Positions 12,101-24,100 of a stretch of 32,746 nt of DNA are shown here, in pieces; positions within the stretch are counted from its first letter, which is position 1, and each line of letters starts with the position of its first letter. The notes below the pieces were generated by a model. That model ran no database searches. It was not told the origin of the DNA and saw only the letters and a program-made list of their open reading frames with translations. Source of the DNA: a bacterium (GTDB taxonomy: Bacteria; Omnitrophota; Gorgyraeia; Gygaellales; Profunditerraquicolaceae); the NCBI GenBank assembly GCA_004298075.1, contig SCRK01000264.1:1-32746 (forward strand). Reading direction: 5' to 3'. Both the position numbers and the translations under genes were made by a program.

Positions 12101-15100
12101 ATAAGGGTTGCGGCGGGCATAGGTTAAATAAGACAAGGTCCATACTGCCTGTCCCGGATAAACACGCACAAATGAGTCGTGGCCGATTATCTTGCCATAA
12201 AAACGGTGTAGGTTAGTGGCAATTGCCGGGTATTTAACCGGTATAACTGCTTCTTCACCCTTATAAAATGTTACTTCAATGCCGAATTTATCCGCGTCAA
12301 CAACCATCCGCGCAATCTGTAGTAAAGAATCAAAAACACTATAGAAGTCAAACTCATCTAGAGGAATATGACGCAATAAGTCATGATTAAAAGTAGTCCA
12401 ATCTAACAATTCCCTTGACCATGTTAAAATGTTTTTACCCTTAGGGGCAATAAATGACGCCTTTTTAATTGCATCTCTAATTTCCACAGCTCCAGGAAAG
12501 CTTAAATCTTCAAGAGCCGACCTGAAGCTATCAATTGAGCCGAATTTATCGATCTTACCTTTCTTAAACTCAACGTTGCTCCAGGAGAAACAATCCCAAT
12601 GCAATTGCTGATGGCGCCTCTTTACGCGCTCGTGATAGAACGGATACCATTCCATAAATATTTTTTCGTCATGATCCAAGGCTTGTGTAGCTTTGGCGAA
12701 TATTTGATTATATGCTTCAGACAAAGAATCGTACTTAGGCGCATAATGGCTTGCTACCTGCCAAAGAGCTAAAACTTCTTTACGTGAACCAATAGAAACA
12801 GGATACCATGTCAAGAAAATATTTTCATCAGGAGATCTTTTTTCTGCCGGCTTGAAGAAAATATCCTCGTATGCTTCAGTTAAAGATTTCTCTAAATCTT
12901 TGTATTTAGTTTCGACTTCTTTTAATACCCGCCAAAATTCTAATCCGCCTTCCTGCCAGAATGTCAATCTCCCTTCATGCGCACTGCGATAAAATGGATA
13001 CCATCTTAAGAATATCTTTTCTTCAGAAGTTAAATCTCTCTCCAACTTGTCGAAGATCTCGCAATACGCAGCGATTAAAGAAGGATAATTTATCGCATAT
13101 GCTTTAACTGTATTCCAATACTCCAAATTACCTTCCTGCGAGCTAAGATACAGGTGATGCTCCACATGCTGTCTATGGAAAGATTCCATGACAATAAAAT
13201 TATTAGCGGCCTGAATCCTGTTCATCCAATCTTCGCACAGGCTGATCAGCTTATGGATAAATGCTCTTTCTATTTCGCTCTCCGGAACAGGCATAGTCGT
13301 ATAAACATCGGTAGTTTCCCTCATCTTCTCAAGCAAAGTGATGTAATCTTCAAAAGCCTTGCGCCTATCTCCCACTATCGAACGAAAACTAACCAATTCA
13401 TTACGAATATCAACAATCAATAACTTCCATTCTGTTTTCATGTTCACCGCGTTAAACCCTAAGATAGATGTCTGTTTATAAGACTTTTTCTCCTTGGCTG
13501 TTTTTGGCTTATCATTATTACTCTGCCCTGATTCGCTGATTGTTATTGAGTTTCTAAACTCATCCATTGTCCCGGGCCGCGCACAGCTATACCAGGTAAA
13601 CGTCTGACGCTCTCCTGCCGCGTGCGTATAAGATGTCCCGCGCTCCATCCTGCTTGGCTCATCCACCGGATAATCTTTTAAGCTAAGCGTATTAAACGCG
13701 CGCATAATATTTTCCTGCGCGATCCTGCTTTTTGGCATAATAAATCTGGCTCCCGCTTCATTGTTTAATGCCGCACGCCAGGCTTTTTTCTCATCACCAG
13801 ACATCATCTCCCATTCGTTATTGACTAAACGTGTCATGTGTTCGCGCCAGCCTTCTCCATTTGGCAGCAATAAGCCATATTCTTGTTCATATTTATCGAA
13901 TTCGTCTCCCCATTTCTTCATTATGGTTTCCCAGCGGTGCGGTAAAAACAGCCATAAGCCTATCCTTCTCTTGGCAACCTTGCTCCAGTATTGCTGACGC
14001 CAATCGTAGAATATTTTAGTAGCAAGCACTACGTACCAAGACGTCATTAGGGTGGGCATTGCCACTATAGCTAACACCAGCATACTGGCAAAAGTGCCGA
14101 AATTACCCCACTGGAATACTTCAAAGATATGGTCCACTACTGCAAAATCAAAAAGCACCGCGTGGAAATAAATCGAGAATAATCCAAATATTTGTGACCA
14201 AAATATCTTATTCTTTATGCTGTCCATCTTGCTCATCCAGACAAATGGCACCCATATTCCGCCAAAAGCAGCTATCAGGAAGATCGGAGCAAAAAACGCC
14301 TTGATAAAAAGGTTGTAAAGCACGAGGTTAACTGCGAATATGCCGACCATTATTGCCACTGCTTTTATAAACCTGGCCCCTTGGATCCCCCAAGCAGAAG
14401 AAGGCTCGAACACTACACAGAAAATCCGCTTGAATCCATGCAAAATGCCTCTTTTGTGGGCGTAATTCCTTAACAGCGGCTGTTCGGTAAATAGCAACTC
14501 TAGGATATCTTTCTTTAAGGCGCGGGCCAATTCATTACGGTCATTCTGGTCAACTATCAGCTCTTCCCACATCAGCTTAAAACGCACCATAAAGTCTTTT
14601 TGCTCATCCAATACTATATTATGTTTATTCTTTAATGCAGCCATCAACTCAAGAGTATTCTTAAATACTACTTCTGTCTGCTCATTATTAAATATATCTC
14701 CATTCTTATTATCCTGACGCAGGAGCCTGAACAAATCCCAAAGGTCAAAATCAAGCACAATATCCACCAGCCATCTATCAGGGACTGTTCCGGGAGCGCG
14801 TTCAGCGATCTTCTTAAACTCTTCCTGTTGTTGTAACATAAGGGCAAATACCACCTTTACCCAGTCACTGGTAATGGTTAAAGAGTCCGCCCTTCCTTCA
14901 TTAATATTTGCTTCCAGGCGCTTTGCCAAATAATATTTAACCGTATGGAAAGTACCTAATTCTCCAAACGAATTATAGTCAGTAGCTGTTACGGGCAGCT
15001 CAAGAAAATAAGCAATCAGTTCCTGCTGAAGCGTTACTGCCTCTACAACTTCGGAGATCTTTGGCATAAGCGTAACTTTGACTCCCCCGTCTATGCCTTG

Positions 15101-18100
15101 TAATGTGGCAGCCGGATTATTGCGTATCTGAGTAATGCAGTTTTCGATTGTATCCTTAAATAACTGCGCTTTTTGAGCTTCTAACTTGATACGCAAATCA
15201 GCATCGGCAACAGCGATAAGCCCGGTAAACGTCTTATCCATTATCGGCATGAGCGCAAGGTCTATTAATACGCCTTTTACAAATTGAGAAAGTAACTTTG
15301 AATGATCAGCGTCTTTGAGTTTATTAATTAGCCCTTCCCGGTTAATATGACCATTGCGCGCCAAATTCGCCAAATGAACCAACAGAATAGCATCAGCTGT
15401 TAAAGGCACATCATTAATAGACATTCTAAAAACATATTCGGGATTGGCGCGTAATTTTCTATATAAATTGTTTTCTGCTATTTTAATCGCGCCTAGAAAA
15501 GCTGATTGCCATGCCAAAGCAGCCGGTTTTGATTTATTCGCATAATACAAAGTAAGTAAATCCTGTGGGGACAATAATCCTTTTCCCAATAAATCCTTGA
15601 TAACCATTGCCTTTTCATAAGTAATTTGGTCCCAAGAATAAGATTCAAGGGTTTTTACCTGCTCAAAGGCAGGGGCTTTTTGTAAATCCTGTATCTCCGA
15701 GCCAATTGACCTTCTGATTACCAGTTTTCTTTTCAGCAGTTTTCTTTCGTTAATCAGTCGTATTAATTCATCGGCCGCCTCGTCACCAAATATAGAGCTC
15801 AAATATTGGTTAAAACGCTTCATTTTATCCGGGCTGTTTCTTAATTCAATGCTGGTATATTCCGTAAAAGTATTTGCGCGCCTGCGGTAAATAACCATTT
15901 TCCTTACGGTTTCCTTGATTTGCTGTTTGTTTAATTTGCCGCCTTTAAACAGATTAGCCAGCTCGTTTGCGTAGGCGCGGTGTAAATCTCTCTTACGCGT
16001 AATAACGACAATAAGCCGATTGTAAATACCAAATACAACCGCAGGCGTAAAGACAATCAAAGCAACTGTAAGCTCAAGCTTCCAGGATATTAAGAATCTG
16101 GCTATGGTTTCTATTGCGCCAGGCGCTGCGATAGCCTGGCTGCCATAAGGATACGCCAATGCACCTAACCAAGCCGCTGCCATATCCTTTAAAAACGCCA
16201 TCAGCACAAGTCCTGCGAACGCGATACCTAACCAAACAACTGCCTTTACTATTTTGCCTATGGGCGCTTTTTTGTAAATAACTTTAAAGCTTATCGTCCC
16301 GGTTCTAATCTTAGCCACAAAGCCTTTAATACCGGCGAATGACTTGACTAGCCCTACTCCGGTGTTTAATACATCTCTCCAGAAATCCTTAGAAAATATC
16401 TTCATTGCCCCGTTAAATAAATTCATCCAGAAACCCTTAGAGATCATCTTCTTTATTATGTAAAAACCCCTAAAGAACGGCTCAATAATAACGCGTAATA
16501 TAACTAAAGAAATCTTCTTTACCGTGTCGTATTTATCGTTTGTAATAACAGTTCTTAGCGGAACAGAATTCCTGAATGCGGCCAAAGTCTTGAAGATCTC
16601 CCTGAATTTCAGGCGCTTAAGCATAAGCACAAAACCAACTATAACAGCCGCGGTAATTGCTGAGACAAAAACTAACAATAACTTACTCGAATGGTAATAC
16701 TTGGCCCAAACGTTATTATATAAGCCATCTCTCCACCATCTCGTAAACTGTCCCAGCTTGTCTAATGTCCGTGTTTCATGGGTATTGGTTATTTTGCCCA
16801 ACTCCTGGCTGATGCTTGGGCCGTTACCGTTAAAGAATAAGCGGGCGGCTATCATGTTATCCGTATCGGTCCTCAACGTATTCATCAGTTCATCCGGAGT
16901 AATACCTTTAACAAAAAGTGCGCGTGGTGACTCTGAATAAGCAAAGCTTACAGCATCGCCCTTTTTATCCTTTAACCATTTTATTACATTATTGTTAATG
17001 ATTTCTCTTACGCGCTGATTGTCATTTAGCCCTGAATAAAGTTCGCAAACGATATGATGATTCGGATAATCAGGCAAGACGATGTTTAATATGGGCAATT
17101 CTTTACCGGCAAGCGAAGGCGCGATATAACCGCCTTGTGTGGGAAGCAAACGCTTTAGAAAACTATCTCTTTCCCTGTTCCCGGGGGTATCAGGATAATA
17201 CGCGCTTTCCCCAAACATGAATATACTATGGTGATATTTAAAAACCTGTTCATAATTCATACCCTCCCTGCCAAAATAACGCACCGAAGCAACCGGGCCG
17301 TGGAACCAGATATTACGCTGCACCTCTCCCCTGCGGCCTTCACGCGTATCTTTCACATGGTAGTTGAGTTCGCCTTTCTCAACTTTTAGTTCAGAAGTTT
17401 TCGCATTCCAATCGCTATCATGTAAGGCTTTAGGGGACTTCCATATCCTTGAGATATACCGCGCCCACCAGGTAGGCTTGCCATATTTACGCACATCCGG
17501 TACGCCGTCTTGGGTATTATAATCCTTGTTATATTTGTAGGTGAAACTTTCAGGAATAACACCAGTGTGAAACAATACCGCCTGCGAAATTGTTTCAATA
17601 AGGAAATCAACATAAAGAGGCACCGCGCCTTTTACGGGGAATCCGATTACAGGATCAATAGTAGTGTATAAGAACCTACCGATTAAATTACCGCGGTTGT
17701 TTTTCAACTCACCCAATGAGAGGAGCAGGGTATTTAACCGGGCACGGTCTGATTTACTAATGCCTCTTAAATAATCATAAGCCTGGAATGGATCAACGGA
17801 GAGGTCAAAGAATTTCAATCTGGCCTCTGGAAGCAGAAAAGAATTATTTTCTTTCTGCGGGAATTCGAATTGCGCGCCCATCTGGGTAAGATAGATTACC
17901 TGCCCGTTTTCTCGGATCCTGGTAGCGTTGGAACGAGCGACTTCAACCAGTTTACCGTCAATAACAGCGCATACTTTACTGGTATCGGCAATCTTATTTT
18001 TTCCATAATGGTTCATAAAGTAAAACTCAAAGAATTTCATGATTATATTTTGCTTGAAATAATCATATTTCTGCTTAGGGGTTACTCCTTCTATCTGTTT

Positions 18101-21100
18101 TAGGGAAAACCATGTTTCAATCCTCATGCCGTTTCCAATGCGCACCTCAATCGTGTATTTCTTGGGCGCGTTCTTAAAGCTTGGTTTCTTACCGTTACCG
18201 CCGTTGCCATTTAACTTCTCAATAGCGTCCTGCCTCAGGATTTCTATTCGAATGCCCCTCTTATCTACGATAAGCTCAACAAGGTCGGACAAGCTCGATG
18301 CTTCCTCAAGAAGCTGGCCGCCAATTTCCGAGTAAGTAGCGGCACTCGTTGGAATATTCATCCTACGTAAATAAACCGCCGAGAAATCGACGCCTTCCCC
18401 ACTTACGAAATTCTCAAAACCATAATGCGTTTCAAGGATCTCCCGATACTGATTCATAAGATGCGCAATGGCCTTCTTCCACTGGCTATTTTTCAAATAG
18501 GATATTAAAGTATCCACATAAGCTTGGTTCAGATCATCTTTAAATACGCCGTCTCTTATGATATCCGCCGCGCCGTCCTGCCTGCTTTTATATTCGCTAA
18601 AACCGCGCTTGGTTACCGGGTCAAATACAAATATCCTCTTATAACCGTTGCCAAGGCGCTCTACAAAACCTTCCGCAACAACTGACATACCTAACACATC
18701 TCCGATATTAAAATCCCCTTCAGCGGTCTTGTTATAATCCATATCTAATCCTGCCGCCTGAAGCAGGGTGGCCGGATCATACAATATGACTGAAAGCCTG
18801 TTCAGCTGAAATGAATCATCTATCTTGATCAGCTCGATATCCTTATGCTTTTGATAAACCAAAGTGAAATGTTTTACTCTTGTCTTTTCATCGCGCGCCA
18901 AAGCATATACATCAAACGCTTCGCAGGAATCAAGGCCCTTGGCATGCCCAGTATAGCCGTTTCTAGTAAGCCAATCTTTAATGGAAGCCGGTTTAAATGC
19001 GTTATCCCTAAAGGACTCAAACATCTTTTTCCCAACCTGCTTCTGGCCCACGATTTCGTAGGTATCCTGTCCGTCTTTAAGATACGGCTTACTAGCGTCA
19101 AACCGCACCACATCAACAGCTTCGTAAGCCCGGACGATCTTTTTATCGCCGACCTGCGTGTCTATTTTCTTAGACTGTATGCGGCCAACGGGAATAAATT
19201 TGAATATGCCTGTCCATGATTTTTCCACCTCATCTTTGCCTGTACCGGTAAGCTGCGCTGGCACTATTTCCTGAATGTTCGAAAGGGAGGCAAATTGGAG
19301 CCATTTCCTGATATTCTGGCCGTTTGCGTTATTCTGTTCTAAAGCGATATAATTATCTACTGATCTCGGCTCGGCTTTATAAATACGCATGCGCTTATTA
19401 TCGTTATTTAAAACATCGCTTAAGGTAACAAAATTTGTCCCGGGGAGTATTTCTCTGACGATTTCTTTAAAATCCGGGCCGATAGTTGCCAGCTTCCTTC
19501 CAAAGCGATCAACCGGCTTGGAATATTCGGTATATTGTTCTCCCCATTTAGAATTGAACTCCACTTTCTGCATATACATATCACCGGTTATCCCCAGCGA
19601 CTTAATATCATCTCTGGTTAAATTCATAGCGTTAATAGCTTCTTTGCCACGGATTAAATCAGCATAATCCCAACTCCCTGCTTCAACGCCTGAATATTTC
19701 AAGCTAACCTTTGATTTACGCTCGGTACCGCCTACATATATACTGCGAAGCCTAAATTCACCTCTATCTTCTTCTGCGGTGCGTCCGGAATCATCGATCA
19801 CTTGCCTGTAATTATCGATTTTCTTAGAATCATTTACTAAGCGGTCTAATTGTCCGTCCTTCCAAATATAATCCGAATATTTACGGCTTAAACTTTTCTC
19901 ATCTTGATAGTATATGTTTATGCCGGATTCTCTTCCCCGGTTATCATAAGCCACAAGCCCATGTTCGTCATAAACGATTGATAAATCATGCGGATAATTG
20001 TTCCATCCGCCAAAATCTATGGTTATTGGCCTTGCACGATAACTTCTGTTAGTAATTTCAGATTTAGCCAAAAGTTCAAGGACTTTTGTATGCCAAATCT
20101 TCTTTCCTTCCTTCCAGGTTCGCGATTTGGTATCGTATTTAGCCTCGGATTCTGTAACTAACTCATGAGGCTGCTTGCTATAAGTTAGGCTCTTTGACTC
20201 TGTTTCGTGCCTGTTAAATGAAACGCTGGTTTTTCTTTCTTTTGTTTCCATTCCCACCGGGCTTTCCCAACGATAATCCCAAGTGTAAATAGTCTTTTTC
20301 CCGCCCTTGTCAAAATCAGTTTCTTCTCCGGTAATCAAACGCTTTACCGCGTCATAATCTTTGGTTTCCACCTGCGCGCTGCGCACGAATTTCTTTGTAT
20401 CCGGATCATAAAGATGTATTACGCTTCTTACTGGAATGCGGCCAAAGAAGAATGCGCGGGAATATTCATAAGTAATATTGGCGCGGAAACGCTGCAACTG
20501 GCCAAAGGCATCGGTAAATACATCCACATTGCTCACGCTTGCCTCGCGGCCATAATAACCATTCTCGCGCGTGCGATCATCATAAATGTAATTATCAAGC
20601 GAAGTATCCCCTAACTCCGGCTTAATAGCCTTAGCCAAGAGCTGTTCAATCTCTTTAGGATCACTTATACCGCTGTGAAGCAGGTTAAACCTGCGCGCCT
20701 GCAGATGATAATTCTTGCGGTCAAAGGAGCGCTTACCTTCCACAAAACGCGCATCACCCTGCTTGGCATTAAATACTCGGTTAATCTGTGAGCCTTGCTG
20801 ATTGTCATTGTCAAAAATACGCGCGTTAATTAAAATACCCCATGGGTCATACTTCATATGGCTGATCAAATAATCATTCGCCCTATACACTGGCTCATTA
20901 AACAACCCGAATCTTCTTGCTTGTGTGCCGTTCTTTAGATCCACGCTTATTTCGCTTGTGCGCGTATCATGTTCATTGTCCGGTCTGATTAAATTAAACA
21001 TATTCACCGAGGTTGCTCGGGAAGCTCCGATTAAAAGCGGCTTGCCATTGCTAAAAGTGGAAATCGCCGGCTTAAAGCGATTGCCTGTGTTATTGTTATA

Positions 21101-24100
21101 AATTTTTGTCTCAACCGGAACTTTAACTCCCCATTCTCTATAAAGCTCATCAGAGAATACAGTACGTTCAATATCATCATCGCGCAGTACCCATTCCTTG
21201 CCCGCGTCAATAAAGATAACCCGCTCTTGCCTGCCTGTATCCGGATGTATGCGGTCATAAATAAGCTCCCTGCCCTTACCAAACGGGAAGATTATGGTAA
21301 AGACACCTTTGTAGTTTTGCCCCTTATAATCCACGCTCAAATCCATATTCACATAGTTGATATTTTCATAGTACTTGCGTGTCTTAACCGGCAGCCTGTC
21401 TATAGCCTGCAATACCGCGATTATCGCATCTTTGCCCATAAGCACACCTAAAGGATTACCCTGGGTGTCCTGTAATAGAGGCCCTGCAATGGGTTGTCCT
21501 TGCGGATCATTCTCACGCGTGGATACCAACACACCGCCTTCTTCCGGATCCGACCTTCCGATCATCATCTTATCTTTAGAATGCTCAACCTTAGCGCCAA
21601 GGCGGGCTTTCTTCAAAGCGATGCCCACATCGCTTATGCTATTGAATATATCTATCACTATTATTTCGCTTATGCCGTTGGTAGGATTGCGGCGCTTATA
21701 CATAAACCTGCTGTGGTATTGTATATCGGAATCATAAAGCTTAACGTTATCTCCAGTGTTATCCGGATCGATGCCAAGTTTCTTTACAGCTTGCCGCGCC
21801 ACAGCCACGTCTTTCTTTAATTGGGCAAAACGTATATCTGTTTCTACCGGATAACCTGCTGCCTTTAACGTCTTCCAAAGTTTCAAGTCCCTCAACTGGC
21901 CAAACAGGATAAATACTTGGTCAGTGTAATTAGACTTACCCGGATCATTGACTTTTATCGTTACAGCTTTGAGGTAATTTATGTCTTCTGGTAATTCACC
22001 TTGCGCCAAGACCTTCATGGTATAACCACCGCGAGGCAACAGCAGCATGAAATCTTCAAGTTGTTTTCTTTCGCGCTCTTTATCTTTTACTTCTGTTTCA
22101 AATGCCTTTAAACCGGGTATAATAATTTCAACCAGCTTCTTTTTGTCTCCATCTTGCTTGATGCGGCCAAAAATAGTTAAAAACGCCCTGCCTGATCCAT
22201 CTTTGACAAAACCCACCGGCACGATAGTCCCTGCTCTGACCTCTTTGATCAAATCCACTTCAGAATACTCGCGTATATCGCTCTTACTCTGCCAGAATCT
22301 ATAATCTAAACGTAACCCAAGGCCGTGCGCGTTCTTATACCCATGTATATATTTCTCAACCAGGGCTTTCTTATGCCAGAACAATACATCTATGCCCAGA
22401 ATGCTTATGGTAAACGCTGTTGACGGGAAGTATTTTCTAGTAAATCCGGGCAGCCATTCATCTACCTCAATCAATTCATTGTCTTTAGGCTTAGAGAAAG
22501 AAGCACCTATGGCATTGACAAAATGGCGTATATCAAATTCAAAACCTACAAAAGAGGGAAGGGCTTTAAATAAACCCTGCTTGAAAACATCTTTCACGGA
22601 TATCATATTTCTTATCGTGCCTAATTTCTGGCCAAAGGCTACCATCAGCATGTCTTTGATATTAAGAGAGAAACCGGCCGGCGAACCAAACTGGGTTATT
22701 TCACGTAACACACGGGCGCTGTCCCCTCCGGCAACCTCTGCTAAATTCTGCAGCACGCTTAAGAAGAAAAATATCTTTGCCTGCCTTACCCTGCGTAAAT
22801 CCATCTTCAGCATGGCTTCGACATCTTCCTTACTGATTACTTTTAAGAAAGCTTCCACATCTTTGTCCGAAATATTCTTGCTTAAATCTTCTAATCTATG
22901 CCAATCAGCCTTATCAAGATACTTGTAGTCTTTGGCTTTAGCCTCTGTGTCTCTATTTCTGGCAAGAAGCGCTTTAAAGATATTGATCATTTCATCGGCG
23001 TTAGGCATATCCGGCAGGCTCAACCAGGTAAACACCTTGTAGCCTAAATCCATGGCCGCGGTCACCGGGAAATTAACCCCTGCTAAACTTGTACCAAGTC
23101 CCACTGCCGCGCGGATAAACATATACACCTCATAACGCTTCATATCCGAATAGGCTCGATCAAGGTTACCCTTCTCAACATAAGCGCGGATAAGCCCTAC
23201 AAAGGCCTGCTGTGACTTAAACGTTGCAAGAAGTTTACCGCCTTCGATTCTGTCATACCCACGCGCATCCACATCCGCGGGATTCTCCCCATGTTTAAAC
23301 GCGCGTAAATCAAGCGGAAGATCAATCTTGGTCGGCTTAGGCTCAAAGGTTATTTTGTCGCTGCAATCCTGACGTACAAACCCATAAACTACTGCGCTTG
23401 GCTGTCCATCTTGGCTTAAAAGATGCATTGCCTGGATCTGGGTACCGCCATAAGAAACAATCTTATCCGTAACCTGGCTTAAACGATAGAATCCGTTGAT
23501 TTGCTTAGTGCTGTTAAATTTAGCGTTCATCCGCGTACTGACCAATAACAACGGATCATTGCTATGGCGCGCGCTCTTAGATGGGATCACTACATTGGGA
23601 TCGATTACCCCCTCTTTCTTATATTGCTCAATCAAGGCCATTTGCTTAGCCTCATCAGGCTCACTGACGATTTCCAAACCCTTCATACGCACAATCAAAC
23701 CCCAAGCATAAGCCTCAATAGCATCCAAAGCCTCTTGAGAAGCTTCAGCAGCAGGCTCCATACGGAAAGATTTCTTGGTGCCGTCTTTAAAGGTAATAAG
23801 AATATTTACGTATTGCTGGGGCTCAGCGTCGCGTTTAGTTAACCTAAACTTCTCTTGATTAGAGATAACCGCGCCTTCGTTCTCTCTGTTACGGTCAAGC
23901 GGAACATAAGTGAGATAAATTTCAGCGGCATTATCGCGCAGATAATCAAAGAAGCCGCTGACAGTTTCAAACCTGCCTTCTATGTTGTATTTAGTCCATG
24001 GCTCAGTTGAAACCAATGCCACTGCCCATTTCTTTTCCAGGCGCTCTTTAGTTAACTTATACCAGTTATCCCGCTCAATCTTCCAAAGCTTTAATTGCCT

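Noticed and set aside
11750..12300. Plain GT2 cellulose-synthase assignment from GEDS and the following RYAF...R stretch
   Set aside because: The Q-x-x-R-W motif is absent and upstream motifs match GT48 order better; kept only as an alternative.
17386..17613. Short minus-strand open frames in other phases (also 7363-7587, 8596-8808, 11883-12143, 18874-19116, 21031-21282, 25027-25242)
   Set aside because: All are nested inside the giant gene in a different phase and give unlikely proteins.
20250..20270. WESPVGME at about 20,260 as another module junction
   Set aside because: It sits inside the Tyr-rich beta region with similar sequence on both sides, so it is probably a chance match.
22392..22928. 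Plus-strand open frame of 178 codons
   Set aside because: It lies fully antisense to the continuous minus-strand coding sequence, has no ribosome site and encodes no recognisable protein; a shadow frame.
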